NCBI RefSeq assembly: GCF_000213175.1
Contig: NW_009799099.1
Location: forward strand, 6,027,862 to 6,091,861
Direction: 5' to 3'
DNA from: Neurospora tetrasperma FGSC 2508
Lineage: Eukaryota; Ascomycota; Sordariomycetes; Sordariales; Sordariaceae
Length of the DNA stretch: 64,000 nucleotides
Within the stretch, counting starts at the first letter, position 1. Each line of letters begins with the position of its first letter. Below, one piece after another: positions 1-11,118 of this stretch. The notes beneath the pieces are model-generated. The model was not told where the DNA came from. It saw only the letters and a list, made by a program, of their open reading frames with translations, and made no database searches. The translations under genes and the position numbers were made by a program.

Positions 1-2396
1 GAACCGGCCGGGAGTTTACGATACTAATGAATTGAGATGACTTTGATGATCTGACAAAACTTTAACCTGACGCGTGAAATTTCCCTTTGACATATCGTGA
101 TGCTTGCGAGGAAAGACGACACAATCCACATGTGATCCTAGGTAACCAAGACTGATGGAGGTTTTTGGATAGGATGTCTTGAAGACTGGGGGAAGGAAGT
201 TGCGGAAATTCTCCGGGCCATTCGGGCTTCCTTCCGATTCAAGTCCTCACTCTGTGGCCCCTACCCGTCAACTTGAGTCGTTTTTGAAGCAGCAAAAGGG
301 TTACTGGACTAGTCAAGCTTCCTCTCCCATCACCATCATCAGGCGCAAAGATAAAGGCAAGGCCAAAGAACCATCATCTCCGCCCTCGATCCTCCACATA
401 AGAACAAAGGCAATGGCGAAGTGGCCGATAACAGTCAAAACCACTCCAATCCCTCTGCCTGGATATGCTCAAGCGCCGTGAGCCGGGCATCTGATGGACG
501 AGCACCCCCTCGTCTCGTGAGATCTTCTTTGGGTAAAGGGTATAAGATCCGGTATATAGGCCTCCTGTGCTGGGCTCCTATGCCTTCTCCATATGCCAAG
601 CTGGGAATCTTCCGCTTGCGGTTTGTTGCGGTAGAGGCTGTGATGACAGCCATTTCCCACGCTGGTATTACAGTTGGGATGGACTACATAGGTAGTGTAT
701 GGTCCGACATCGTACTATGGCCAAGATAGAAGGTGGAAGCGGAAGTACGAAGCGACATACCTTTCTCTCCCAATAAAAGATGCAAATGCCTGGACTTCTC
801 GTGCCCTTATTGTAAGGAGCTCTCGGCCGCTGCACATGGCAGGACGACGTGTTTGGTAAGTTAAACTACTACCTCGAGGTTACCTCTAATCTGACGGAGA
901 GAGTTCCTTCGGAGGTACCTAGGGAGCCTAATAGGGAGCGTGGAAGCCAGTCTTATACATATACAGGCTGCCGTGTGGTAGTCCAATGGTCTTTGAGATT
1001 TTTATATTTATTAAAAACTAGCTAGCCAGCGAGGTCATGATGTAGTGGGAGTATGGTGTTGCAGATGTTTTTAAGACGTGCTATCGGTTGTTTTCTGTCA
1101 ACATCTAGTCGCAGACTGGAACTGAGTGGGAAAAGACTGGATACCTATGCTACCTACCTCTAGGTATGAGAAAATAGAGAGGAAGGCACTAACTGCCACG
1201 GTCACGGTCACTGACCGTACCTCTAGAGAGTGCGGAGGCAGTCCCAGTCCTTACCTACCTAGGTAGTCTGGTTCCTTTTACCATATAGAGCTCAAAGAAA
1301 AATGATGGCATAGGGAACCACGACGATACTTCTTGAGTTCATAAAGACGAGCTCACAAGAACGTAGAACGGTGGAAGAGCTCCCAAGTGATCATTTTCTC
1401 AATACTGAGAGCCTCAGTTACAAGTATAGAGGTAGGAGATAGAGGTAGCCATCCTCACAGATCCAGAACCGAGTGGAAACGAGTGCCAAAAAGTCTCAAT
1501 GACCCGGCTCTCACGCTTTGTTCTTCCAGGTCCTGATGCAGAAGATTCACTCCGAGACCTACTCCCTCCTCAATTTTGCTCGGAACGTACATCAAATAGC
1601 CTTTTTAAATGATCTATCTCTTTAACATCATGGCATTGGCACCACCCTTTGTACCAGCCAAGGATAGGTTGTAATACCGTTCTCACTGTGTTGTCCATAA
1701 GTGGGCAGCTATCACAATTAACGCAAGAGGGCCGAGAGCAAAGCGGGCATACAGGCGAGATCGCAATGGCAATCACTTTTCGTTGGGTGCACATGTGGCT
1801 CATCGACTACGCTACGGTACGTTTCTACATTCATTCAGTCTAGCTAACTAGGTGCTCTGTTCTACTTCCAGCCAAATTCCTATAGGTACAGCCACCTGAC
1901 ATTGACCATGAAGTCCAACATGCCCTCCTCGGCATTTCTATTTACGTCTTTGACCATTCTATGGCTTCCATTCACTGAGTAAGACCTTTGTCCTTGAATC
2001 CCAGAGACACCTGAACTCCTGCTCATGCCATCATTCCACGCCTGGGTATCCTCCACCAAAACCAGAAGCTAAAGGTTATCTCGCTATGAAGGAAAGCAAG
2101 GATAAAGAATCCCCCTGGTGCCAGGTACATAATCCGTACATGCAAATCGTCAAACAGAAGCTCCTACTACATTTTTGTTATCATTTCCACCTCCTCTCAA
2201 ATCGCCCTTGAGATTGTTTCTCATGCAAACTCTTGGGATTTAGGAATACTTGTCCATCCTCCCTTGAAAGAGCTTGTCCAGAGCTTTCTTGCTCGTCCTT
2301 TGCCGATGTGCACTCCTTTTGTGCAACTTGATGCCTTCCACAATACTGGCATTAACAACTCTTCCTTCAAACCATTTTCCCTCTCACCATCACCCC
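1..2396. other. Gene-poor left flank
   Basis: No convincing gene was found. Open frames here are short, overlap one another on both strands and lack splice support. TACCTA/TAGGTA-type motifs occur near 1146-1170 and 1248-1270. The stretch around 735-862 has a weak resemblance to the first exons of the family described below (see findings) but is not annotated as a gene. The last several hundred bases are the 3' flank of the minus-strand gene ending at 2397. Confidence 0.6.
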
Positions 2397-4627
2397 CTAA
2401 GCCTGACCAGCCTTTACCACCCCTTTCTTGGGATTGACATCAATGCACGTCTGGTTCTCGCCAAACGACTTCTTGGGGTAGATATTCTTGACGAGGCACT
2501 GAGAGTCGGGAGGAATTTCCCACTCACCGATCCAGCCCGTGTAAGCCCTGAACTCCTTGCCTCCAACGATTTGCCACTTGATACCATCACCTGCCAGTAC
2601 CTTGCATTTCAGAATTTGGTTTCTGGATGACTGGATGATTCTCGTGTCCATGCCCTTAAGAGAGAACATTTGACCAGGGGTGTTCTCCGGGATACAAAAT
2701 ATTCCTGAGAACCTCTGGGATGAGGCCGAGGCTTGCTTGTGTGGTTGTTGATGGGTTGCTCTGGGCCTGTTGTGGATTGTGAGGTTGGACATGGAGTTCG
2801 TTGTCGAGGAACCAACAGGAGTAGTAATCTGAGGAACCTGTGCTGAAGAAGACCTGGGCGATGTTTGTGGATGAGAACGCGCTGGCTCGTTGCTTGATGT
2901 GGCATTGTTTTGCTTTTCCTTCGGCATATTGTTGGAATTGCCATCCTCCTTCCTGCGAGCCATTGTCTTCCCCGTGTAGCTCTGAATAGCTCCATTAGGA
3001 AACTTGGGCATATTTCTGTAGAAGGAATTGCAGCATAACCAAACACCAAACCGCTTAGCGATGGGTACGGAGGAGAGGAGATAGCGAGGCAGGAAGACAC
3101 AATGAGGAAAGGTAAACCCGCATGTACGGCACCGTCCACCATTATGAGTAGGGTCGGGACAAGCGGTTGCACCCTGCCTCAGATGACACTCCATCACCCG
3201 GCAATATTGAAAGCCATTAGTAGCTGGGGCGGTCCCGCCAAGGTACAGGATCAGCGCCGAGAGCTGATTGATGCTGAGGGTATCGAAGGCGGCGAGTCGA
3301 CCTTTCCAGTCCTCCGGGAGGTCTCTACGTCTGGGAAGCTCGGTAAGTAGCTCAGAGATCGCTGCATCATCTGGGAGAGGTGCCGGGCTTTTAGAATATT
3401 TGATCATGTAAGTCCAGATGGGTGAGGTCTCAAGGTTGCGGCGCTGATCGACGACACGACGGACAGGATCGTGAGGTTGTCGGTCTACAGGCGCCTGCAT
3501 TCTCCCGTTGCGATCATGCACCGACTCGTCAGGGCCGTCAAACCGGAGGGGATCGTCTCGGAAAGGGTCCTTCTGAGCCTCTGCTCCATTGCCACCTGAA
3601 CTTTGCGCCTCCCTCTGTGCCTCGACTCTCTGGGAAGCCGAAGTCGCCGAGTTGCTCTTCCTTTGCAATTCAGCCAAGCTAGGCTTGACATCCTCCTCGT
3701 CGCTACTAATGTCGATAGCCTCATGGATGGAGTTGCCGGAGGGACGGTCAACAAGTCCGGAACCGGGAGCTGTACGACGAATGGCCGGCAGTGCAGCAAT
3801 AGAAGGGCTGGGTGCCGGAAGCGGGCGAACTGCTGCCGGGTTGGCGGCACCAGAGCGGGGTGTAGCAAGCGCCGGGCCGGCCAAAGGTCTAGATGCAGAC
3901 GCTGTAGTGGACGTTGTCTGGAAAGGGGCGGCAGGAGAAGGAGCGGCAGAAGGGGCGACAGGAGCTGCTGCAGGCTGCGGCATGTTGGGCAGCTTGATAT
4001 CCTTGACAGCCCTCGGGTTGACCTTGGATTCCCAGTTCTCCGGTGGCTGTCGAACATCATCACGTTTACGCTCGCTGTCCGGTTCGAAGTAGCCCCTCTT
4101 GACCACAATGGAGCGGAACTTGCCGTCTTTATCTGGAGTCATTCGCTTTCCGAACTCCCAGAATAAGCCGCGACAAGCTTCGTCGTACAAAAGCAATTTG
4201 CGATGCGCCCTCTGTTTGGAATTGATGGTCAGCGGTCACTGGGTTACTCATAGTACAAGGTTAAGGGATAAACTGCATGAAATGTGATGCTTACCGAAAA
4301 GTGAGCTCCGAGCTGGGAAGGTTGTTGGAAACAATCCCTACAACTTGCGAGGGGGCACACCCATGGATCTGAATGGTTGAAGTTGATTCGGTAGTTGGTC
4401 GGGTACATCGCACCACTACCCGATATAGCCCTCGGGAAGCCGTACATCTGTCCCTTCCATTCGTCGTACCTCCTATGACCATCATAGGGGCCGATCAACA
4501 CTGGAGGGTCGGGGTTGTTGGAGGCGGAAGCGGGTTTAGAAATCGAGGCAGAGGTAGTGCTTTTCTTGTTTGGTCGGGCACTATCTCGTTCGTCCTCCCA
4601 CTCTCGCTTCCTGTTGATCGAGGGCAT
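2397..4627 (-). CDS. Family member A: C2H2-like finger / Trp-Cys core / C-terminal beta-domain protein
   Basis: Unknown function. Two exons, complement(2397..4211, 4295..4627), 715 aa. I chose the ATG at 4627 because it gives MPSINRKRE, matching the MP..NRKR start of member F; an in-frame ATG lies 18 nt upstream. Residues 54-59 carry YDEWKG. The finger ligands are C91, C96, H109 and H114, with the intron between the two histidines. A SUMO-interaction-like motif (IDISSDEEDV) lies near residue 277. The core spans about 374-511: W-T-Y, LPRRRDLP, ILYLGG, a Cys-rich insert, FPHCV and CCNSFYR. The last ~95 residues form a predicted all-beta domain shared with C, E and F. Unlike its paralogs it lacks the intron after the YDEWKG motif. 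A nuclear role is inferred from the finger and basic segments. Gene model is well supported; function is not. Confidence 0.85.
4212..4294 (-). other. Intron of member A, splitting the zinc finger
   Basis: Donor GTAAGC and acceptor AACAG on the minus strand, 83 nt, phase 0. Joining across it restores H-F-S-R-A-H, the two zinc-ligand histidines spaced by four residues. Confidence 0.85.
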
Positions 4628-6591
4628 TGTGCCGTTTGCAATCACAGGAAGGGAGGAAAGCTTCAGTTGGCGGCGAAGGACTCTTTAGAAAGAGGAGTGA
4701 CCAATGATTAACACAAGTTATGTGGATTGATGTAAATGTGATGCCGCTTGAAGCGGCGGGAAACCCAGTGAAGTGGCGGGCAAGATTCAAGTCCAGGCTC
4801 GCTTGGGGCAGGAAGAAGGTGCAGATCGCGAAATCTGCGAGGGCTAAAAACGAGAAAGTCGCGTCGCTCTGTGTCTGAACCCAAAAACATGTGGGACTGA
4901 GGGAAGGAACGGCCGTGTGCCCTGGCGGCCGGCATGGACCGGAAGGTTGACACCCGGCTCCGGCACTTGCCATCACCTGGAGGCGCCATTTGACCCTCTT
5001 GAGACCTGGTCATGCTTCATTTCTTTAGTATAACTTCCGTATTTCAAGGCAAAGCCAATATACGGTAGAGGTAGGTATGTATCCAGCTTTTAGGTACCCT
5101 CCTCTCAACGCCTCGATGTGAACCCAGAGAGTGTCCAGGCTCCCAGATAGGTATCTTACATAGAGAACACAGAAGACAAACGATTCATCACAGTGGTACC
5201 TCTAGGCAGAGGTAGCCAACAAAGAATTACATCCACGAAAAGAAACTCCTTCTCATGTGCAGGGCGTTGGTCTCATTGACATTGAAGACGAGACCAAGGT
5301 GGGCAAGAAGTTTTTACTTTGCCCAAATCACTCATCAAGTATGACAGAGGCCCCAGTGAACCCGAAGGATGGAATTCAATAGAAAAGACTGATAGATATT
5401 CTTCCAACCAGCACTACTCCTTTGGTGACATGAATGGAGGTGACATGAGCTTTTTGGCCCCATGGGTATTTCTACGACGACGACGAAATCATGCACACTC
5501 TGTCGTTGTCCTTTTGAGACCTGTGGAAATCTTCTCGACGCTTAATCGTTTTCACCCCGTGTCCGCTCAGTGCGATGGTCACGGCCACAATAATGTCACA
5601 ATGCCACGACAAAACACCTTCACTGTCCTACGATGGTCAACATGCTCCACACACTGCACTGGGAATATAACGAGTGTTTTGGGACCTCACACACAGTTTG
5701 AGACCTTGCCTAGAGGTAGGTAACTTCATACGTAGAAAGTTTCATGAGTTCCCTCTACCTAGCTAGTAGACATTTGTCCTGTGAAGAGATCTGGAGACCC
5801 AAAAGCTACCGTCTCAACTTTGGGATGGTTCTGTCCGAAGCTTGCAGGGCGACCAAAGTGTTTCTCGTGAAGAGGAGCAGGTATCTGCCTGGCATTTTAT
5901 ACACGTCTTGCTCTCCCCCCTATCATCCGGTGACTTATCTGGACTTCATCAACGGTGCTGAGGCTCCTCTGTATAGAGGTAAATAACTAAACCAAAGTAC
6001 ATCTACTTGATAGGCCATTGTAATGAAATAATGTGTTGTGATAACAACAAAACCTTTGGTTCTTGGTAGGTAGAGGTAGGTACCTATTGATCGCGTTACG
6101 CTTATCCCTGAAATCCCAGATGAGTTAGGTACTTCGTACATGGTGCTCTCGCCTTCCTTCCAGAGCTAGTAGATCGGATTGCTAAATCTGGGCCGTCCTT
6201 TCTTCCTTGAATCACTAGGCCGTTCCCCACTCCCAGAGGTATTCGATACCAAACCTTTGACAAGTGGAAATAAACCTACACTATTGCCCCAACTTTGTTT
6301 GCACCGCGACTTAATCCAGGTAGTTAGGTACGCACTTCAATTACCTTCCATGTCTTCACCCCGCTTCATCGTTCCCAACCTGACCTCCTCCCGACCTCAT
6401 CTTGCAACTGAACGACTGGCCCATACCAGTAACGCCAGGATCTTTGCTCAACAACCCTTCTACCTGACTCTACCAACACGCTCGCTTACGCCGACTTTCA
6501 ACCCCATTCTTTCCTTTTCTTGCCTCTGTTTTCTGCCACGCCGCCGACCCCTACGTTTACGTTACCCGCCGTCGGGACAAAACTCTGAACA
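4628..6591. other. Intergenic, divergent side of member A, with a diverged repeat
   Basis: No gene supported. It holds the promoter side of member A, including a ~22-nt block at 4918-4939 that recurs upstream of member F. TAGAGGTAGG-type motifs occur near 5066, 5709 and 6066-6086. A ~200-nt stretch at about 5780-5985 is similar to segments near 7.9, 8.1-8.3 and 8.65-8.71 kb. The last 200 bases are pyrimidine-rich and probably the leader of the relic at 6592. Confidence 0.55.
5780..5985 (+). repeat. Diverged ~200-bp repeat, copy 1
   Basis: Reading plus strand, this resembles the reverse complement of 8101-8280 over most of its length. Shared blocks include a CCCAAAAGC start, GAAGCTT, AGCAG.TAT.TG, CTTGCTCTCCC, TATCATCCG and CAACGGTGCTG. 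Conceptual translations share S-R-Y-L and PYHP, but stop codons and lack of an intact frame argue that it is not a gene. The copies are imperfect by eye (roughly three quarters identical). Confidence 0.55.
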
Positions 6592-6998
6592 ATGGCGGGA
6601 CACCCATCGGAGCCGGTGGCAAACTTGACCGTCGTAGATGGAAAAAGAAGATACGAAGAGTGGGAAGGCAAATCTGGTGATTCCAGTCTACCCACCAGAA
6701 ACTCCTGCCTTACGACCGTTGTTTGGGCCTTACTGACTTCGCGCTTAAAGATAGAGAGCGCCAATCAGCATTCTTCCCAGAAATTTACAAGCCGCTGTGT
6801 CTCTCTTCAAAGCCCAGGATTTGGCACTGCCCTGCCCGAACTTGTGGACAAGCATGCGCGAAGCGATCGGACATGCGCGATCATCTCAAGGTAAGAGCAT
6901 TCATGCGACACCCTAGTTTGAAAGTTGGAACCGCCGTACAATGGACTGACAATCTTGTACTTTTTTCTTTACAGAAGTTCCATGCCGGGAGAATTTAG
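6592..6998 (+). pseudogene. Family member B: truncated relic with finger only
   Basis: Three exons (6592..6676, 6751..6890, 6975..6998) give 82 aa. Exon 1 carries RRYEEWEG; exon 2 carries the AFFPEIY motif and finger ligands C55, C60 and H73; exon 3 supplies H78, so the C-x4-C-x12-H-x4-H spacing is intact. Both introns sit at the family positions (phase 1, then phase 0). Translation then stops almost at once, after KFHAGRI. Downstream to 7107 another frame still resembles the segment following the finger in members A and F (ALFNKGM...KKGQV against RGLFxxxGxRM...DGK), so sequence that was once coding continues past the stop. There is no core domain. It is probably a dying paralog; a short finger-only protein remains possible. 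Confidence 0.6.
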
Positions 6999-7854
6999 CA
7001 CTATCACCTTGACAGTACATTCGCTAATGGATAACCTAGCTCTCTTCAACAAAGGGATGTCGGTGAGGGATTGCCAAAAAAAGGGCCAGGTGACAACTTA
7101 TCCCTGATTTGAAAGCCTTAGAAGAACCCGCAAGAAGGGGGAAATGCGTAATCGGGTGGAAAGACATGACCGCGATAGAGCGATGGGGAAAGCTGAAAGC
7201 ATTACATTTGTTGGTCAAGCCTGACACAACATGATGATCAAGGGAGAAAGCAACTCTGAATTACCTGTAGCCAGGCTTAGGAGGTAAACTTTAAGTACTT
7301 GCAACCTCCTTTCGGTCGATCGCTCCTGCCATATTGTTTGACGGAGAGTACAAGATAGCTCTTCCACGGGGAAAGATCACCTACTTAGGAAGAAAGTCTG
7401 GTGAACTTCCTCCAGCTTACTCACCAAAAATGAATTATGCCTCTGCCTTTTGTTAAGATATTCGAAAAGATTGCAAGGAAAAGGAGACTGCCGTCGGAAT
7501 GTCTGCCCCTGCTTAAGATGTGAAAATACTTGTTGCCGTCGATGGATTCAAAAAGCAACCAAGGGGTTGCTCGGGCACGCGAGTCAATCATTGGTGAGCT
7601 GAGCGAGTGGGAACCTAATGGTCGGAGGGATGATTTGCGATTGCGTCCACCTTGGTATAGGAAAGAGAACCAAAGGTACGACGGATGAACTGTGAATGGA
7701 GGAGTTTTCAGCAAGTGGAAGGAATACCTGATGCATAAGTACGTACAGACGCAGAAGCATGCATGAGAAGTTGAGGCAGCTACAGCACGCGTGCAGGTTG
7801 AAATGTGTTTCCGTTCGGAAATCGCTGCCAACCAGATTCAAATTCTCTTCTGGG

Positions 7855-7925
7855 GTAAAATCCTGGCTGGATTTGCCAGACGACTTTTGCTTCCTTCTAA
7901 AAGCAGATACCTAATCGGATTTTCT
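7855..7925 (+). repeat. Diverged repeat, partial copy
   Basis: Short plus-strand segment resembling the middle of the 5780-5985 copy (the part whose conceptual translation contains S-R-Y-L). Weak on its own; supported by the other copies within 3 kb. Confidence 0.35.
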
Positions 7926-8100
7926 TTTCCAACCTCAGCCTTCAATCTCCTCACAAAAATTCTACAATCACTTCCGTGGCACTAAGGCTCGTGTGCCTCA
8001 CGTTCGTTCCAGCACTTCTATGGCATACTGCGAGTTGATAGGAAGGGGACGGGCCGGTCGTGGGTGGAGAAATTGCTCTTGAAAGAGATGGAGAGAGAAA

Positions 8101-8280
8101 TGACATTGGTGAAGAGAATTAGCAGCACCGTTGCTGAAGTATAGATGCATAAACGGATGATATGGGAGAGCAAGGCGTGTTCCAAGTACCAAATATCTGC
8201 TCTCCTTCACAAGCAACAGGCTGATTGCCCTTAAAGCTTCGCACAACACCTTCTCGATATTGAGATGGCTTTTGGGTTTT
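8101..8280 (-). repeat. Diverged ~200-bp repeat, inverted copy
   Basis: The minus strand aligns with 5801-5985 on the plus strand through the blocks ACCCAAAAGC, GCGAAGCTT, GTGAAGGAGAGCAG, CTTGCTCTCCC, TATCATCCG and AGCAACGGTGCTG. Inverted relative to copy 1. Confidence 0.55.
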
Positions 8281-8639
8281 CAGGTATATTCGAGGAATAA
8301 ATGTTTTGCTAGAAACCGATAAAGGTTTCCATATATACGAGGTACCCAGGTAGTGTACACTAAGATACGGTAAACGACTCCATGCATGGTCCGTAAGCGC
8401 TCCTTCCTTGGTTCCTTGTAGCCATAGTCATAGCTACTCTAGGTAAGCAGAGGTAGACTTTCGCTTCGGTGTGTTTATGGGTATTTCATGAGAGAGCAAG
8501 ACGTGCGTTTTAGTTAACTGTCAAATGTCGAGAGCTACCACGGCCCGACCTCGTTTATGGAAGGAGCTGGTACCGCACTTTATGCTCTTGCCTACTTTAT
8601 CTGAACAGCAATGACATTGTCCGGAAAGTTTCGAACAGC

Positions 8640-8710
8640 GCTTTTCAAGGGCTGTTTGAGGTGGCTTTTTGCGTCTCCAGATCCTTTCGGAAGACAGATG
8701 TTCAGTCACC
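8640..8710 (-). repeat. Diverged repeat, second inverted partial copy
   Basis: The minus strand reads ACATCTGTCTTCC.. GGATCTGGAGACGCAAAAAG, matching the start of copy 1 at 5788-5835 with scattered differences. Confidence 0.45.
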
Positions 8711-9105
8711 TTACCTCAAGGTAGGACAGGTAGTTGAAATCGATGAAGGTTACCTTACCATGTATGATGCGGTACGGTGGCAGGCAGGTTGCCGTCAGTG
8801 CTGCTCTCGTCCTTCCGACCAAATCCGTGCCTGCCGTCATACCTCTGGAGGCTCAGAGCTTGCTCAGGAGCGGGCCAACAACGGAGGGAAGGGTGTTTCT
8901 CATTGGCAGGCACTGCCGAAAGTTTGAAGGTGAATGTGAATGACTGAGGTGTCCCTCTTCCCTTCCAAGTCCCAAACACGCGATTTTGTTTACCTACCTT
9001 CTCCACCAAATTTCACCCAAGCCTCACCTTGCTGATTGAGAGACCCGGTCAAGTTGATCTACCATCTCACGGGCAACACAATTCACACAAACTGACCGCA
9101 ACACG

Positions 9106-11118
9106 ATGCCGGCACCACCGCCATGGTTATCGTCCAAGCCGCCGAGCTCGACATCGCAGGCCAGCTATTGTGAACCAAAGTCACCGATCATCAAGGTAGA
9201 GCCAGGCACAGAGGGGTCGCCAGAAGCCATGGCAATGTCCAGTAGCGCCAAGACAAAGACAAGAAGCGAGAGTCACTCTGGTACACCCTTGCTGGAGAGG
9301 AAGAACACAGAAAGTGTGAGAAGATTGACTTTCGCTCAAGAGAAAGAGGTAGTAGCATCCGAAACCTGGCAGTACATCAATGGTCTGACACCAGTTCCCA
9401 TCCCAATCCCCGTTTTTCCGAGCGCCATGCGCGTAGTCTTGCAACTTCCACGCCAGCGAGACTTGCCAGAGGCATGGAAACTTCGACTTGCTTCGGAGAA
9501 GCTCAGCTACACTAACTTAGCGCTACTCATCAATTACCTTAATGGTGACGCACCCAAGGATATTCTCTGCAACTCCTCTGCCGCCAGCTGTGCTGAAAAA
9601 TGGAGATCGGTTGTTCCTGCCATCGCCAGTCTAGAGGAAGGAAAAGGAACCATTTACAAGGACGGCGCATTCCCTCGCTGTGTATTCTTACCTATCGTCA
9701 AGGAAGAACACCAGGCATCCAGCAAAAGGATCTGCTGCAATGCATTCTACCGGGATTCGGACAGCCCTTCGACGCCGGGCATCTGGTCGCCACCCAATCC
9801 TACCCACATTCCGGGTTTATTTCTTGCATCTTCTTCCTCTTTCTCGTCATCGTTCATCAAAGAAGAGCCCCGCATAGAGGAGGCTCCGATCGCGCAACAC
9901 ACACCGAAGAACAAGAGCTCCAAAAGGGAGGAGAGAAGCGACAGCCCATCTGACTCGGGTCCACGCAAGAAACAAAAGCAGAAAGTCGTCGAGAAGCCGA
10001 ACTTTGAAGAGTTACAGAAGAGGCTTCAAGCAAGCGAAACATGGCAATACATCAACCGTTTCACCACTTGGGAGTATACCAAGCCCTCGGAATATGATGT
10101 GAAAAGCTTCGAACGCCCTCGCAAGCGCAATCTGCCCATTGCATGGAAACGTAGAATTGCTGTCGAGAAGCCAAATATCAAGATCAGGAGACTGCTTGTT
10201 GGCTACCTCACTGGCGACGAAGAGTCAAACTATCTCTGCAGCCTTCCAGGCGCCAACTGTGGCGAGAAATCGGAGACAATCAGCCCAGCCATTGAAAGCA
10301 TGCAGCAGGGGAAACTGGTCATTTACAAGGAAGGCGCTTTCCCTCGATGTGTCTTATTCGAAACCTCATCCGGCAAGAAGAAGTGCTGCAATGCGGTTTA
10401 CCGGGACGCGGACAGTGACTTTATGCCACTCATTTGGTGGCCACCTACTTCCGTCCCCGCTCCGGCATCGTCTGCCGTGTTGCCTCAAGTGCCGTCACCG
10501 GTGTTTTCTTCGTCGTCACCTGCGGCATCCTCGTCGGAGTACTCTCCAGAACCCCCTACCGCAGTTGAGAGAGCACTTCCAGAAAACCTCGACCCAGAGA
10601 TCCCAAGCCATCAGCCTCACCACGAAGCACAAGCTCAGCAGGAGACTGGGTACCTCGCCGACCTCTGGGAGCAGCGAAATGAGGCAATGTACCTCTCCGG
10701 ACCCATCAACGGTAAAGCACATACCCCATTTCCCCCAAATCTTATATCGTCTCCCTTAAATGCAATACCACTGACAACCTCTCAAGTCTCAACCAGCTAC
10801 GTCCACTCAGCCGGTTGGTTTCACCAACGTGAGGGACAAGTTCTTCCCATCGGCACCGACGGCGCAACTCTCCAGATCCTCGACTTGGAAAACAAGGGCG
10901 CCACGGTCCCACTCCCGAGCGGCTCTCAGAATCTCTTGTGCATCGTCTTCGAAGGCACTGTGGAGGTCATCCTGCAGGATACGCCTGTCTTCACCCCCTC
11001 GCGTGGTGGCCAGTGGAGTGTGGGTGTCGGAAAGGAATGCAGAGTTCGGAACCCGCGTATCGGAACGAAGGCCGTTCTGTACAACATTGGGGCACCGGTT
11101 AAGCAAAACGACGAGTAG
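9106..11118 (+). CDS. Family member C: two tandem core domains plus C-terminal beta-domain
   Basis: Unknown function. Open frame of 670 aa starting MPAPPPWL; no finger exons are attached. The core domain is present twice, at about residues 84-226 and 309-446. Each copy has ASETWQYIN, an LPxxRxLP/RNLP-x-AWK segment, a YLNG/YLTG turn, paired cysteines, a shared IYK[DE]GAFPRCV block, and CCNA[FV]YRD. The repeats resemble each other more than any other member, so the duplication is internal. Two good SUMO-acceptor consensus sites are visible, IKVE (30-33) and IKEE (251-254), and a basic patch near 287-293. The C-terminal beta-domain covers about 567-660. A 75-nt in-frame stretch (10712-10786) has intron-like ends, so a 645-aa isoform is possible. 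Confidence 0.85.
   Translation: MPAPPPWLSSKPPSSTSQASYCEPKSPIIKVEPGTEGSPEAMAMSSSAKTKTRSESHSGTPLLERKNTESVRRLTFAQEKEVVASETWQYINGLTPVPIPIPVFPSAMRVVLQLPRQRDLPEAWKLRLASEKLSYTNLALLINYLNGDAPKDILCNSSAASCAEKWRSVVPAIASLEEGKGTIYKDGAFPRCVFLPIVKEEHQASSKRICCNAFYRDSDSPSTPGIWSPPNPTHIPGLFLASSSSFSSSFIKEEPRIEEAPIAQHTPKNKSSKREERSDSPSDSGPRKKQKQKVVEKPNFEELQKRLQASETWQYINRFTTWEYTKPSEYDVKSFERPRKRNLPIAWKRRIAVEKPNIKIRRLLVGYLTGDEESNYLCSLPGANCGEKSETISPAIESMQQGKLVIYKEGAFPRCVLFETSSGKKKCCNAVYRDADSDFMPLIWWPPTSVPAPASSAVLPQVPSPVFSSSSPAASSSEYSPEPPTAVERALPENLDPEIPSHQPHHEAQAQQETGYLADLWEQRNEAMYLSGPINGKAHTPFPPNLISSPLNAIPLTTSQVSTSYVHSAGWFHQREGQVLPIGTDGATLQILDLENKGATVPLPSGSQNLLCIVFEGTVEVILQDTPVFTPSRGGQWSVGVGKECRVRNPRIGTKAVLYNIGAPVKQNDE
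10712..10786 (+). other. Possible in-frame intron in member C
   Basis: Begins GTAAAG and ends CTCAAG with a CTGAC branch-like site just upstream. Its length of 75 nt keeps the frame. The branch site is closer to the acceptor than usual, and the next AG (10796) would break the frame and destroy the C-terminal domain. Confidence 0.35.

Larger units (their letters stand above)
6999..9105. other. Intergenic with decayed family remnant and repeat copies
   Basis: To about 7107 it continues the frameshifted remnant of member B. The remainder holds no supported gene. Diverged repeat copies lie at about 7855-7925 (+), 8101-8280 (-) and 8640-8710 (-). The final ~100 bases are the leader of member C; no finger exon homologous to the other members could be found upstream of it. 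Confidence 0.55.
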
